DNA from: Cohnella sp. GbtcB17
GTDB taxonomy: Bacteria > Bacillota > Bacilli > Paenibacillales > Paenibacillaceae
Assembly (NCBI RefSeq): GCF_019091135.1
Contig: NZ_JAGXJW010000033.1
Location: 1 to 36,016, forward strand
DNA length: 36,016 nt
Direction of reading: 5' to 3'
Shown: positions 24,358-32,994 of the stretch, piece after piece
Position numbering within the stretch: position 1 is the stretch's first letter
How the letters are laid out: each line of letters starts with the position of its first letter
Made by a program: the position numbers and the translations under genes
The notes under the pieces: generated by a model
Databases searched by the model: none
Seen by the model: only the letters and a program-made list of their open reading frames with translations
What the model was told of the DNA's origin: nothing

Positions 24358-24735
24358 TCAGCGCGACTCCACGCCGTTGCTGCTGTAGGAATCCGAGTAG
24401 CGGCTGGCGTCGCCCTCGGCCCATACGTCGGCCAGCGACGGGTCGGTCTGGAATTGCTGAAGCGCGTAGGAGCAGGACGGGATGATCTTGCGTCTCTTCT
24501 CTCTCGCGTCCTCAATGACGAAGTCCAGCAGCTGACGCGCCAGGCCGCGTCCGCGATACTCGCCGTCTACCGACGTATGATCGATGATCCAGGTGTCCGC
24601 GTCCGCCATCGTGTAAGTAATCTGACCGATTCTTCCTTTGACGCCGCGCAGGATGTAGCCGTTGCCTTCCCGCTCCGCGACGATCTCTTCTTCGGGCCGT
24701 ACTTCGGGCGTTTCGTTATTGTACAATGCGCTCAT
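24358..24735 (-). CDS. Small GNAT-type N-acetyltransferase (YjdJ/PF14542 type)
   Basis: A 125-residue single-domain protein. The core is IIDHTSVDGEYRGRGLARQLLDFVIEDA, where YRGRGLARQL is the acetyl-CoA loop, followed by KIIPSCSYALQQF, a block typical of this small subfamily. The first 20 residues are acidic and variable; the C-terminal tail is Ser-rich. GGAGG is 9 nt before the ATG. The substrate is unknown. It lies 86 nt after the PIG-L gene on the same strand and may be co-transcribed. Confidence 0.85.
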   Translation of the reverse strand: MSALYNNETPEVRPEEEIVAEREGNGYILRGVKGRIGQITYTMADADTWIIDHTSVDGEYRGRGLARQLLDFVIEDAREKRRKIIPSCSYALQQFQTDPSLADVWAEGDASRYSDSYSSNGVESR

Positions 24736-24821
24736 GTCCTTGCACCTCCATCGTCATGGTCGTTTCTCAGACTCTCTTTCCCTTACCCCGTTCTGCGGCA
24801 TTCGAGCGCCCGACCGCCAAG

Positions 24822-25541
24822 TCAGGGCTTGTGATAATAGGAGACCGGCTTCGCGATCGCCCGGTCGATGCAGCGCTTGACCGAATGGTAGCCGATCGCG
24901 AGCTGCCCGCGCGCCGGATCCCAGCGCTTGTACTCCTGCAGGGATGCGACGACCTTGTGCGAGTGATCGCGCGACCGCTCGACGAGCAGCTCGAGCCGCC
25001 GCGCCTCGCGCTTCGCGCCTCGCAGATTGTACGGCTCGACGTACAGGCGCAAATCCGCGATCGCCCCCGTCCGCGCCAGCCGTCGTGCGGCCCGTCCCAT
25101 GTTGGCGTGGTCGGCGTGGTTGCCGCCCAGGTCCGTGAACGCCTTGACCCGCGCATCGGGATAACGCCGCAAATACTCGCGCAGCACATCTTCGCAGCCC
25201 TCCACGGTCGTCGACCCGTCCCGCATCTGCCCGTCCGCGAAGTGGATGTGCGTATCGGGGACGCCGAGAGCGAGACACGACCGGCGAAACTCGTCGTTGC
25301 GAAGCCGCACCATGTCCGCTTCCTCCAGATAGCCATAACCTTCGGCAGCGGGATCGTAGTAGCGCCTGCCGAGCGCGCTCCGCGTCTCCCCGTTCAGTTG
25401 CCACCGCACGCTCGAAGAGCGCCCGTCCGTATACAGAATGACGTGGCACTCGTCGCCGACGTCGAGATGGTTGCGGATGCCCGCGCCGAACGTCAGCGCT
25501 TCGTCGTCCTGGTGGGGCACGAAAAACAAATTGATCGCCAT
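24822..25541 (-). CDS. PIG-L family N-deacetylase
   Basis: Zinc-dependent deacetylase of N-acetylglucosamine-type groups, 239 residues. The metal motif is FFVPHQDDEALTFGAG (residues 6-21; the usual PHPDDE reads PHQDDE), and GGNHADHANMGRA supplies the later histidines. GRSSSVRWQLNGE and HIHFADGQMRDGS fill the Rossmann-like core. There is no signal peptide. AAGGAGG is about 10 nt before the ATG. Bacillithiol deacetylases belong to this family, but their usual motif context is different, so I leave the substrate open. It follows the polysaccharide operon by 171 nt. Confidence 0.85.
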   Translation of the reverse strand: MAINLFFVPHQDDEALTFGAGIRNHLDVGDECHVILYTDGRSSSVRWQLNGETRSALGRRYYDPAAEGYGYLEEADMVRLRNDEFRRSCLALGVPDTHIHFADGQMRDGSTTVEGCEDVLREYLRRYPDARVKAFTDLGGNHADHANMGRAARRLARTGAIADLRLYVEPYNLRGAKREARRLELLVERSRDHSHKVVASLQEYKRWDPARGQLAIGYHSVKRCIDRAIAKPVSYYHKP

Positions 25542-25712
25542 CGCCGCATGCCTCCTTCAGATGAGCAGAACAAAAAAGCCCGTCTCGCGCCCGGCCTCCC
25601 GGCCGTACGTCGAAGGCGAGCTGCGTACAAAAAGGTCCTCTATAACAAAATCGGGGCGCGCATATCCGGCAGACGCCGGGCGCCGCCCTCGAACGTCCTT
25701 CAAAATCAGTCC

Positions 25713-26762
25713 TCAGACGCCGCCGTCCGTCGCCAGCAGCGCGGCGAGCTTGTCATGCATGCGTGCCCGCTCCTGCTCGCTGACCATATAATAGTAGATG
25801 CCGCCGATGCGCTGACCGCCGCCGTTGACCTGGTCCTTGCTGACGATATCGATTTCCTTGCGGTAATTGTTGAACAGCGCCTTCATATCGTCCATCGTCA
25901 GATTCGTCTTGGCGTTCGCCCGAATCTGATCGAGGATGTCCGGCAGCTTCGCGACGGTCTTCAGCCGCTTCGCCTTGCCGATCAGCTCGCCGAGCACCGA
26001 CTGCTGACGCTCGATACGGCCGATATCGCCCTTCGGATCGTCGTAGCGCATGCGGGAATAGAGCAGCGCGTTCTCGCCGTCGAGATCCAGGCGCCCCTGC
26101 GGATACGTGACGCCGTCGATCGTGAAGCCGAACGGATTGTCTACCGATACGCCGCCGAGAATGTCGATGATGCGCTCGAAGCCCTCCATGTTGACTTTGA
26201 CGTAGTAGTCGATGGGCACGTTCATGAAGCGCTCGACCGTGCGGATCGACATGTCGACGCCGCCGAAGGCGTAAGCGTGATTGATCTTGTCCGTCGTGCC
26301 CTTGCCGACGATCTCGGTGCGGGTGTCGCGAGGAATGTTGTAAAGAAGAACGGAATGCTTGGCCGGATTGACCCCGACGACCATGATCGTGTCGGACCGG
26401 CCAACGTCGCCGCTGCGCTGGTCCACGCCGAGCAGGAGCACGGTAAACGGGTCTTTGGCGTTCAGGTCGACGATGCGGCGCGCCGTATCGGCAGGGTCTT
26501 CGTCGCCGCTGGCTGCCAGCTGAACGGCGCCCGTGGCCTCGCCGCCGGCCTCTCCCGCGCCGCCTGCGCTGCCGACCGCAGCCTGCTTGTCGTCGCCCGC
26601 AGCAGGGACGGTGCCGATCGGCTGATAAATGTCGCTGATCGTGTCCGTGGCGTCATGGTACAAATACCATGCGTAGCCGCCCGCGCCGAGCACGAGCAGC
26701 AGCACCGCCGCGGACGCGATGAGGACAACTCTTTTTACGAGGGGATTCCTCTTGACAGACAA
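25713..26762 (-). CDS. LCP (LytR-CpsA-Psr) family cell-wall polymer ligase
   Basis: Membrane-anchored phosphotransferase, 349 residues, thought to move lipid-linked glycopolymers onto peptidoglycan outside the membrane. A short basic N-terminus and one helix (VVLIASAAVLLLVLGAGGYAW begins the segment) precede an Ala/Gly-rich spacer. The LCP domain has LLLGVDQRSGDVGRSDTI, LYNIPRDTRTEI, KINHAYAFGGVD and ALLYSRMRYDDPKGDIGRIER. The TTG start follows GGAG by 5 nt and overlaps the upstream guanylyltransferase gene by 28 nt. Last gene of the polysaccharide operon, which fits attachment of the product to the wall. Confidence 0.9.
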   Translation of the reverse strand: MSVKRNPLVKRVVLIASAAVLLLVLGAGGYAWYLYHDATDTISDIYQPIGTVPAAGDDKQAAVGSAGGAGEAGGEATGAVQLAASGDEDPADTARRIVDLNAKDPFTVLLLGVDQRSGDVGRSDTIMVVGVNPAKHSVLLYNIPRDTRTEIVGKGTTDKINHAYAFGGVDMSIRTVERFMNVPIDYYVKVNMEGFERIIDILGGVSVDNPFGFTIDGVTYPQGRLDLDGENALLYSRMRYDDPKGDIGRIERQQSVLGELIGKAKRLKTVAKLPDILDQIRANAKTNLTMDDMKALFNNYRKEIDIVSKDQVNGGGQRIGGIYYYMVSEQERARMHDKLAALLATDGGV

Positions 26763-28108
26763 TGGAACTCCATCTCCTCCCAGGTACCGTAGAGATCGAT
26801 CTCGTCGTCTTCCTTCACCGATTCGCCCTGCTGAATCTCGATGAATTCCATATCTGTCGCCGCGCGAAGCGCGTGGTAGGAACCGGCTGGGATTCGGAAT
26901 ACGTCTCCCGGCTTCAGGATATATAGTTCTTCGTTCAGCACCAGTTCTCCTTCACCCGATACGACCGTCATCGTATCCGTCCGCTCCATGTGGCAGTGAT
27001 AGTTCAGATGCTTGCCGGCCTTGAGGCAAATGCGCTTGGTCAGCACCTCGGAATCCGAGCCTTTGGAGTAATCGAGCACGCGATACCAGCCCCACGTCCG
27101 CTCCTCGTACATCGGCCGCTGGTTCGGCACGACCATATCCTTGATGCGCGGGCTCGCGTTCTTTTCGGATACGAGGATGCCGTCCGGACTGACTGCGACG
27201 ATAGCATTCTGGATGCCGATGATCGTGACCGGGATGTCCAGCTCGTTGACCAGGTGCGTGTTGGCGCTGTCCTCGCTCAGAATGCCGTTGCCGATGACGC
27301 TCGCCCCCATGTTGTCCGTGAGCGTGTTCCAGGTGCCGAGGTCCTTCCAGTAGCCGTCGTACGGAATGACGACGATGTCGGATTCCTTCTCGACCACCTC
27401 ATAGTCGAAGCTGATCTTGGCGAGCTGGCCGTAATTTTTCTGCAGCTCCTCGTACTGGATCGGCACCCCGCGCTCGAGCAGCAGCCCGATCAGGTAGCCG
27501 AGCTTGAACGCGAACACGCCGCAGTTCCACAACGCGCCCTCCGCGATGAGCGACTTGGCCTTCTCCTCGGACGGCTTCTCCGTGAACCGCGCCACGCGGC
27601 TGTATGCATCGTCCCCGGCGCCTTGCTCCGGCACGATGTAGCCGTACTTGGAGGAAGGCAGCGTCGGCGTGACGCCCATAAGCGCGATCTTCGCGTCCGT
27701 GCGGTTCAGCACACCCTCGAGAGCCTGGATTCGCTCGAAGAACCGGTCCTCGACGTACGGGTCGACGGGCAGGATGCACACCGTCTCGTTCAGGTCGACC
27801 TGCTTCAGCGAATACAGGTACGCCGCAGCCAGCGCGATCGCCGGGAACGTGTCCCGCCGCTCGGGCTCGACGATGATCGGCACCTGGCCGAGCTGGCTCT
27901 GCAAAATGTCGAGCTGCTGCTTGCCGGTCGCGATCACGGTCGATTGGTCGAGGCCGACCGCGCGAATCTGTCCCCATACCCGCTGAACCATCGATTCCAT
28001 TTCCTTGTTCTCGTTTTCGAGCACCTTGAGGAACTGCTTGCTCCTCGCATCGTTGGACAACGGCCACAGTCTCTTGCCGGAACCTCCGGACAGCAATACT
28101 AATTTCAT
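26735..28108 (-). CDS. manC: Mannose-1-phosphate guanylyltransferase with C-terminal cupin domain
   Basis: Makes GDP-mannose from GTP and mannose-1-phosphate; 457 residues. The nucleotidyltransferase part opens with LLSGGSGKRLWPLSN and has PILPVDPYV-like CILPVDPYVED, FTEKPS and GYWKDLGTWNTL. The last 120 residues are a cupin: GKHLNYHCHMERTDTM, VVSGEGELVL and GDVFRIPAGSYHAL, as in ManC/AlgA-type enzymes, though I cannot say whether isomerase activity is present. The start at 28108 has GGAGGGG about 11 nt upstream; an earlier ATG 30 nt before lies ahead of that site. Placed between galU and the LCP gene. Confidence 0.88.
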   Translation of the reverse strand: MKLVLLSGGSGKRLWPLSNDARSKQFLKVLENENKEMESMVQRVWGQIRAVGLDQSTVIATGKQQLDILQSQLGQVPIIVEPERRDTFPAIALAAAYLYSLKQVDLNETVCILPVDPYVEDRFFERIQALEGVLNRTDAKIALMGVTPTLPSSKYGYIVPEQGAGDDAYSRVARFTEKPSEEKAKSLIAEGALWNCGVFAFKLGYLIGLLLERGVPIQYEELQKNYGQLAKISFDYEVVEKESDIVVIPYDGYWKDLGTWNTLTDNMGASVIGNGILSEDSANTHLVNELDIPVTIIGIQNAIVAVSPDGILVSEKNASPRIKDMVVPNQRPMYEERTWGWYRVLDYSKGSDSEVLTKRICLKAGKHLNYHCHMERTDTMTVVSGEGELVLNEELYILKPGDVFRIPAGSYHALRAATDMEFIEIQQGESVKEDDEIDLYGTWEEMEFHCLSRGIPS

Positions 28109-28194
28109 TCTATTTTTTCCCCTCCAGATGTTCTGCATGATGGTTGCCCGCTCTTCCGTTCATCCGATCCATTCTTTCGCTTCGGCCGGCGGGC

Positions 28195-29103
28195 TTAGCC
28201 GATTCTGCGCGTCTCCTGCACATCGCCGGCGCCTTCGGCCGACCCGGTCAGCTCATACAGGTGCTCCCACAAGCCCAGTCCGAGTTCCTCGCGCTTCAGC
28301 GCAAAATCGATGTTCGCTTTCAGGAAGCCGAGCTTGCTGCCGACATCGTACAGCTTGCCGTCGTAGCGGTAGCTGTACATGTTCTGGCGCGACGCGAGCT
28401 GCTTCATCGCGTCCGTCAGCTGAATCTCGCCGCCCACGCCGGGCTGCTGATGCTCAAGAATATCCATGATCGCCGGGTCCAGAATGTAGCGGCCGATCAT
28501 CGCCAGGTTGGACGGCGGATTGAGCTTCGGCTTTTCGACCAGATTGGTAATCCGGTTCAGCCGCTTGTTGATCATGTCGCCCTGAATGACGCCGTAGCTG
28601 GACACGCTCTCCCACGGCACTTCTTCTACAGCTATAATACTGCCGGCCCGCTCGTCATAGACGTCGATCATCTGCTTCAGGCACGGCACCTCGCTCTCGA
28701 TGATCATGTCGCCGAGCAGCACCGCGAACGGCTCGCCGGCTACGAACTTGCGGGCGCACCAGATGGCATGTCCAAGCCCGAGCGGCTCCTTCTGCCGGAC
28801 GCAGTGAATCTCGACGAGATTCGTGACGCCCCGTACGATTTCGAGCAGCTCGTTTTTTTGCTTGCATTCGAGATCCGCCTCAAGCTCGTGATTTTTGTCG
28901 AAGTGATCTTCGATCGCGCGCTTGCTGCGGCCGGTGACGATGATAATATCCTCGATGCCCGAGCAGATCGCTTCTTCTACGATGTATTGGATCGTCGGCT
29001 TGTCGACGATCGGGAGCATTTCTTTGGGCATCGCCTTCGTGGCAGGGAGGAATCTCGTGCCGAGGCCGGCTGCGGGGATGATCGCTTTTTTGACTCTAGT
29101 CAT
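28195..29103 (-). CDS. galU: UTP-glucose-1-phosphate uridylyltransferase
   Basis: Makes UDP-glucose; 302 residues, usual length for GalU. KKAIIPAAGLGTRFLPATKA is the nucleotide-binding start, followed by MPKEMLPIVDKPTIQYIVEEA, FVRQKEPLG-like CVRQKEPLGLGHAIWCAR, FAVLLGDMI and LVEKPKLNPPSNLAMIGRYI. GVGGEIQLTDAM near residue 240 is standard. TAGGAGGG lies about 10 nt before the ATG. Its product feeds the UDP-glucose dehydrogenase encoded at 34333-35682 in the same operon. Confidence 0.95.
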   Translation of the reverse strand: MTRVKKAIIPAAGLGTRFLPATKAMPKEMLPIVDKPTIQYIVEEAICSGIEDIIIVTGRSKRAIEDHFDKNHELEADLECKQKNELLEIVRGVTNLVEIHCVRQKEPLGLGHAIWCARKFVAGEPFAVLLGDMIIESEVPCLKQMIDVYDERAGSIIAVEEVPWESVSSYGVIQGDMINKRLNRITNLVEKPKLNPPSNLAMIGRYILDPAIMDILEHQQPGVGGEIQLTDAMKQLASRQNMYSYRYDGKLYDVGSKLGFLKANIDFALKREELGLGLWEHLYELTGSAEGAGDVQETRRIG

Positions 29104-29219
29104 TCGTGTAGTACCCTCCTATCTGATGTGAAAGATGCGGCGGCGCAAGTCTAAGGACAGGTCGACGGGGATAAGCGGGGACAACGGCTCTAGGATGTCA
29201 AGGGGCGGCCGCGCGGGCC

Positions 29220-30692
29220 TCACCCCGGCTTCACGGACTTATGTCTCCTATATACCTTATCGCGTACCGCGTGAATCAGATTGCGGTTGAAATAGAATAT
29301 GACGGCGAAGTAGAGCAGCGCACCGCAAATGACCTGCAGGATAAAGCCCGTATTGAGCTCGAACAGCTCCTGAGATAGCCAATCGAAGGCCAATACGCCG
29401 ATCACCATGACCAATCCGCACAGCAATCCGGGCGCGATGCCGCGCAGCAGCGTGGCCAGGCAAGGCCCCAGCACGCGCCGTACGGCGTAGCTGTACTGGA
29501 TGCAGAAAATGATGATCTGCACGACGACGAACGCGTAGCACAGACCGATCATGCCTCCCACGTAAGCGCCGATGGCCAGCCCCGGCACCTGCACGGCGAT
29601 GCACAGCAGCGTGTAGCGGAAGTACATGTCCATCCGCCCCTTGGACTGCAAGAGCGGCAGAACGGTGACGACGAGCGAGCGGATGAGGAACATGACGCAC
29701 AAAATCTGGATGAGCGGCACGCTGGGCAGCCACTTCTCGCTGAACGCGAACGTGACGAGCATCGGCGCCGTGACGAGCAGGCCCAGATAGATTGGCGCGT
29801 TCAGGTAGCTGACCCCTTCGGCGATCTTGATGTAGCCCTTGCGCAGCTGCACGAGATCGTCCTGAATCTTGGCGAAAATCGGCAGCGTCACCGAATTGAT
29901 GAGCGGCGTCAGCTTCTGCACCGGCATGATGCACAGCTGGTAGGCCCACGAATAGTAGCCGAGCGTCTGCGCGCCGTACATGCGGCCCAGAATCAGATAG
30001 TCCAGATTCGAGATAAAAGATTGGAGCAGATTCGAGGACATCTGGTAGACGCCGAAGCTGAGATAACCCTTCAGGTCGGCGCGCGAGAAATGAAGCGCAG
30101 GCGTCCATCTGCGCCAGCCCATGATCATGAGGGCAGCGGAGCGGACAAACGCGTTGCCCAGATAGGAGCCGACCAGCGCATAAACGCCGTAGCCGTAGTA
30201 GGCGCCCGCGACCGCGATGAGGAAGCCCGCGACGTAGGCGGCGATCTGAATCTTCGAGATCGCGTTGAACTTCAGCTCCTTGCGCGACAGCACCTCGAAC
30301 TGCTGGCCGAAGGCCGGAATCAAGCAGAGCAGCGACATCCATCGGACCGGATTTACGAGCTCGGGTTCGTGATAAAAGGCGGCTACGAGCGGCGCCGACA
30401 GGAAAATCGCCAGACTGATGACGAAGCTCGTCGCCAGGTTCAATATGTAGAGACTCGAGAGATGGTCCCTGGTGACGTCCTGCCGGTGAATGATCGCGTT
30501 GGAGATGCCCATGTCGGTCAGGTTGACGGCCGCCGCGACGATGACCATAACCATCCCCATCAGACCGTAATCCTTCGGCGTCAGCAAATGGGAGACGGCC
30601 AGGAGCTGCAGCACCTGGACGATGATGGAAACGATAGTCGCGAGCGTGGACCATTTGGCCGCGGCGATCCCTTTTTTCTTCAGCGAGCTCAT
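29220..30692 (-). CDS. Polysaccharide repeat-unit flippase (Wzx/TuaB-like, MOP superfamily)
   Basis: Membrane protein of 490 residues with 12-14 hydrophobic segments. It would flip lipid-linked repeat units across the membrane. The N-terminus KKKGIAAAKWSTLATIVSII and SHLLTPKDYGLMGMVMVIVA are typical of the WzxC/TuaB branch, as is FEVLSRKELKFNAISKIQ. The start codon overlaps the stop of the glycosyltransferase gene by 4 nt (ATGA) and has no strong ribosome site of its own, pointing to coupled translation. The 116 nt after it to galU hold only the galU ribosome site that I can see. Confidence 0.9.
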   Translation of the reverse strand: MSSLKKKGIAAAKWSTLATIVSIIVQVLQLLAVSHLLTPKDYGLMGMVMVIVAAAVNLTDMGISNAIIHRQDVTRDHLSSLYILNLATSFVISLAIFLSAPLVAAFYHEPELVNPVRWMSLLCLIPAFGQQFEVLSRKELKFNAISKIQIAAYVAGFLIAVAGAYYGYGVYALVGSYLGNAFVRSAALMIMGWRRWTPALHFSRADLKGYLSFGVYQMSSNLLQSFISNLDYLILGRMYGAQTLGYYSWAYQLCIMPVQKLTPLINSVTLPIFAKIQDDLVQLRKGYIKIAEGVSYLNAPIYLGLLVTAPMLVTFAFSEKWLPSVPLIQILCVMFLIRSLVVTVLPLLQSKGRMDMYFRYTLLCIAVQVPGLAIGAYVGGMIGLCYAFVVVQIIIFCIQYSYAVRRVLGPCLATLLRGIAPGLLCGLVMVIGVLAFDWLSQELFELNTGFILQVICGALLYFAVIFYFNRNLIHAVRDKVYRRHKSVKPG

Positions 30693-31861
30693 GATTGACG
30701 GGTCACTTCCTTGGATGAGGCTGTCCGCCGAAGGCCCTCGGCGAATTCAAGCAGCGTCTTGGCTTTGGCGTCCCAGGCGTGGCGTTCGGCCAGCGCGCGG
30801 ATGCGCTCGCGGCCGTGCTTCGCGGCGATCGCCTCGCCGACCTGGCCGGGGAACTCGTCCGCGTGCCGGTAAAAGTACAGGAACGGCTCCTCGCGCCGCA
30901 GCAGCTCGGGCGTCTCGGTCACGACGACCGGCAGCCCGGCGGCCGCGTACTCGTACAGCTTCATCGGGCTGCGCCCTTTGTTGGCCGCATGGCCGCTGAG
31001 CGGCAGCAGCGCGACGTCGGCGTGGTGAAGGTACTTCGGCACGTCTTTGTATTTCTTCGGGCCGAGCAGGTGTACGTTGGGCAGGCCCGCAAAGACAGCA
31101 GCCGTCGCGTCGTCGTAAGGCCCGATGACGACGAGGCTCAGATCGGGCCGGGCGTCGGCCAGCTTGCGCAGCGCGCCGAGGTCGAGCCGCTCGTCGAGCG
31201 CGCCGACGTAGACCGCCCGGGGGCCGGGGATCGACCGCAGCTCCTCGGGCTCCTCGCCGCCCCGCGAGAAGTGCGCGTACTCGACGCCGTTCTCGAGCAG
31301 CAGGCTCGGCAGCGCCGGATTGTACGGCCGCAGCTCCTCGAGCACCGGCTCCGACGTGGAGACGAGGCCGTGCGCGCGGGCCATGATGGCGGCTTCGGCG
31401 GCGGCGATCGACCGGTCGCCCGTCATCTGGGCGTACAGATCGGTCGGCCTGTACACGGTGACGGCGGGCTTCACGACCGCGTCGAGCCCGGCGAACCGCG
31501 GCTGGTCGATGAGCAGCAGGTCCACGCTGTCCATGCCCTGCTCGCGGAGCAGCCGCTTCATGCGCGGCAGCGTCCAGTTGATGCCCGTGCGGGTGTAGAT
31601 CGGTCCGGCGAGCTCCCACGGCAGCAGCGACATCGGCACGCTGTTCGCCGCCTGGTCCGGCTCCGCCTCCGGGCGTCCTCTGTAGATCTTGAGCCGCGCG
31701 CGTATATCCCGGTCCTTGTACTTGAGCAGGTGCATGGGACTCAGCGGCGTGCTCATATGGAGGACGCGGTGGCCGAGCCGCTTCATCTCGCGGGCGAGAT
31801 GGTGGGAGCCGACGACGAACGGTCCGCCCATGTACGTGTGGCTCGCGAACAGGATGTTCAC
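30689..31861 (-). CDS. Glycosyltransferase (GT-B fold, TuaH-like)
   Basis: A 390-residue cytoplasmic or membrane-associated sugar transferase. It starts NILFASHTYMGGPFVVGSHHLAREM and has YRPTDLYAQMTGD, LLENGVEYAHFSRG, RAVYVGALDERLDLGALRKL and KGRSPMKLYEYAAAGLPVVVTE, the last being the donor-binding end of GT-B enzymes. The GTG start at 31861 overlaps the previous stop by 4 nt (GTGA). An upstream continuation of this frame into the neighbouring gene has composition unlike a protein and is not counted. The donor and acceptor are unknown; GDP-mannose and UDP-sugars are made by neighbours. Confidence 0.85.
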   Translation of the reverse strand: MNILFASHTYMGGPFVVGSHHLAREMKRLGHRVLHMSTPLSPMHLLKYKDRDIRARLKIYRGRPEAEPDQAANSVPMSLLPWELAGPIYTRTGINWTLPRMKRLLREQGMDSVDLLLIDQPRFAGLDAVVKPAVTVYRPTDLYAQMTGDRSIAAAEAAIMARAHGLVSTSEPVLEELRPYNPALPSLLLENGVEYAHFSRGGEEPEELRSIPGPRAVYVGALDERLDLGALRKLADARPDLSLVVIGPYDDATAAVFAGLPNVHLLGPKKYKDVPKYLHHADVALLPLSGHAANKGRSPMKLYEYAAAGLPVVVTETPELLRREEPFLYFYRHADEFPGQVGEAIAAKHGRERIRALAERHAWDAKAKTLLEFAEGLRRTASSKEVTRQS

Positions 31862-32994
31862 CGGCTCCACCCCCTCTCGCGCTCCGGCGTATACGCCGGC
31901 TCGGCCGCGGCGAGATGCGGACGAATCGCGTCCAGCGTCTCGCGCGCGCACTTGTCCCAGGAGAAGGCGCCGGCCCGCGCGAGTCCCCGCTCGCGCAGCT
32001 GCGTCCGCAGCCTGTCGTCCTCCATGATGCGCTTGATCTTGGCCGCGATGTCCGCCGGCTCGCGCGGATTGCAGTAGAGCACGGCGTCCCGGCAGACTTC
32101 GGGAATCGAGGCCGCGTCGGAAGCGACGACCGGACAGCCGCAGGCCATCGCCTCCAGCGCCGGAAAGCCGAAGCCCTCGTAAAACGACGGGAAGACAAAG
32201 CAGGAAGCCCGGTCGTACAGGGCTCTCAGCTCTTCGTCCGTCACGTAGCCGTGCTGCTTCACCTCGCCGCCGATCCGGCCGCCGGCCGGCTTGAAGATCT
32301 TGCTGCTGCCGCCGGCAATGACGATGTCGAAGCCGACGTCGCCCATCAGCTCGATCGCCTTCGCGACGGACGCGAAGTTTTTGTTCGGGCTCATGCTGCT
32401 CACCGCCAGCACGTAGGGCCGCGCCAGGCCGTGACGCTCGAACACCGTCTCGTCGGCCTTGATCCGAAGAATATGCTCCCGGCCGTGGTAGATCGTCTTG
32501 ATCTTGCGTTCGGGGACGCCGAAGTGCTCGGTCAGCTGCCCGCTGGAGAACTTCGAGCAGGTGAGGACGCCCTTCGCGTTCATGCCGAGCGCGCGCTGCA
32601 GCACCTTGTACCAGGCGCGGAAGGCAAAGGAGTACGTGCCCGGCGCGGCATATACCGCCGCGTCGTGCATCGTGACCGCCTGGCGGCGCTTGAGCATCGG
32701 CCCGGTATTGCACAGGCTGAGCAGAAAGCCGTCCGCGCACAGCGCCGGCAGGCTGAGCTGCTCCCAGGCATGGCCGCCGCCGCGCCCCGCCTGTTGGACC
32801 GGGATATGGCGCAGTCCGATGTCCCGAAGATCCCCCTTGGGGGCCAGTACGACGAATTCGCAGCCTTGGACCGCGGCATCGCGCTCTCCGATCATCGCGT
32901 CGAGTGCGCGAAGCACCTCGATCGCGTACCGCTGCACGCCCGTGACGGGATGCGTCAGGAATCGGCCGTTGATATAGATTTTCTGAAGCTTCAT
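31858..32994 (-). CDS. Family 4 glycosyltransferase
   Basis: A 378-residue GT-B enzyme. INGRFLTHPVTGVQRYAIEVLRAL is the acceptor-side glycine region often seen in mannosyl- or rhamnosyltransferases. YVLAVSSMSPNKNFASVAKAI opens the donor domain, and SFYEGFGFPALEAMACG carries the E-x7-E motif of GT4. It starts with a 4-nt overlap (ATGA) on the polymerase gene and ends with a 4-nt overlap on the next transferase, so the block is tightly coupled. It adds one sugar of the repeat unit; which one is not visible. Confidence 0.92.
   Translation of the reverse strand: MKLQKIYINGRFLTHPVTGVQRYAIEVLRALDAMIGERDAAVQGCEFVVLAPKGDLRDIGLRHIPVQQAGRGGGHAWEQLSLPALCADGFLLSLCNTGPMLKRRQAVTMHDAAVYAAPGTYSFAFRAWYKVLQRALGMNAKGVLTCSKFSSGQLTEHFGVPERKIKTIYHGREHILRIKADETVFERHGLARPYVLAVSSMSPNKNFASVAKAIELMGDVGFDIVIAGGSSKIFKPAGGRIGGEVKQHGYVTDEELRALYDRASCFVFPSFYEGFGFPALEAMACGCPVVASDAASIPEVCRDAVLYCNPREPADIAAKIKRIMEDDRLRTQLRERGLARAGAFSWDKCARETLDAIRPHLAAAEPAYTPERERGWSR

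Noticed and set aside
25568..25606. Terminator after the polysaccharide operon
   Set aside because: There is a run of six T on the minus strand, but the nearest good stem (CGGCC-TCCC-GGCCG) is about 15 nt away, so I could not build a convincing hairpin next to it.
30689..32740. A single 683-codon minus-strand protein
   Set aside because: Its first 290 codons run out of frame through the family 4 glycosyltransferase gene and have no protein-like pattern. The real gene starts at the GTG at 31861.
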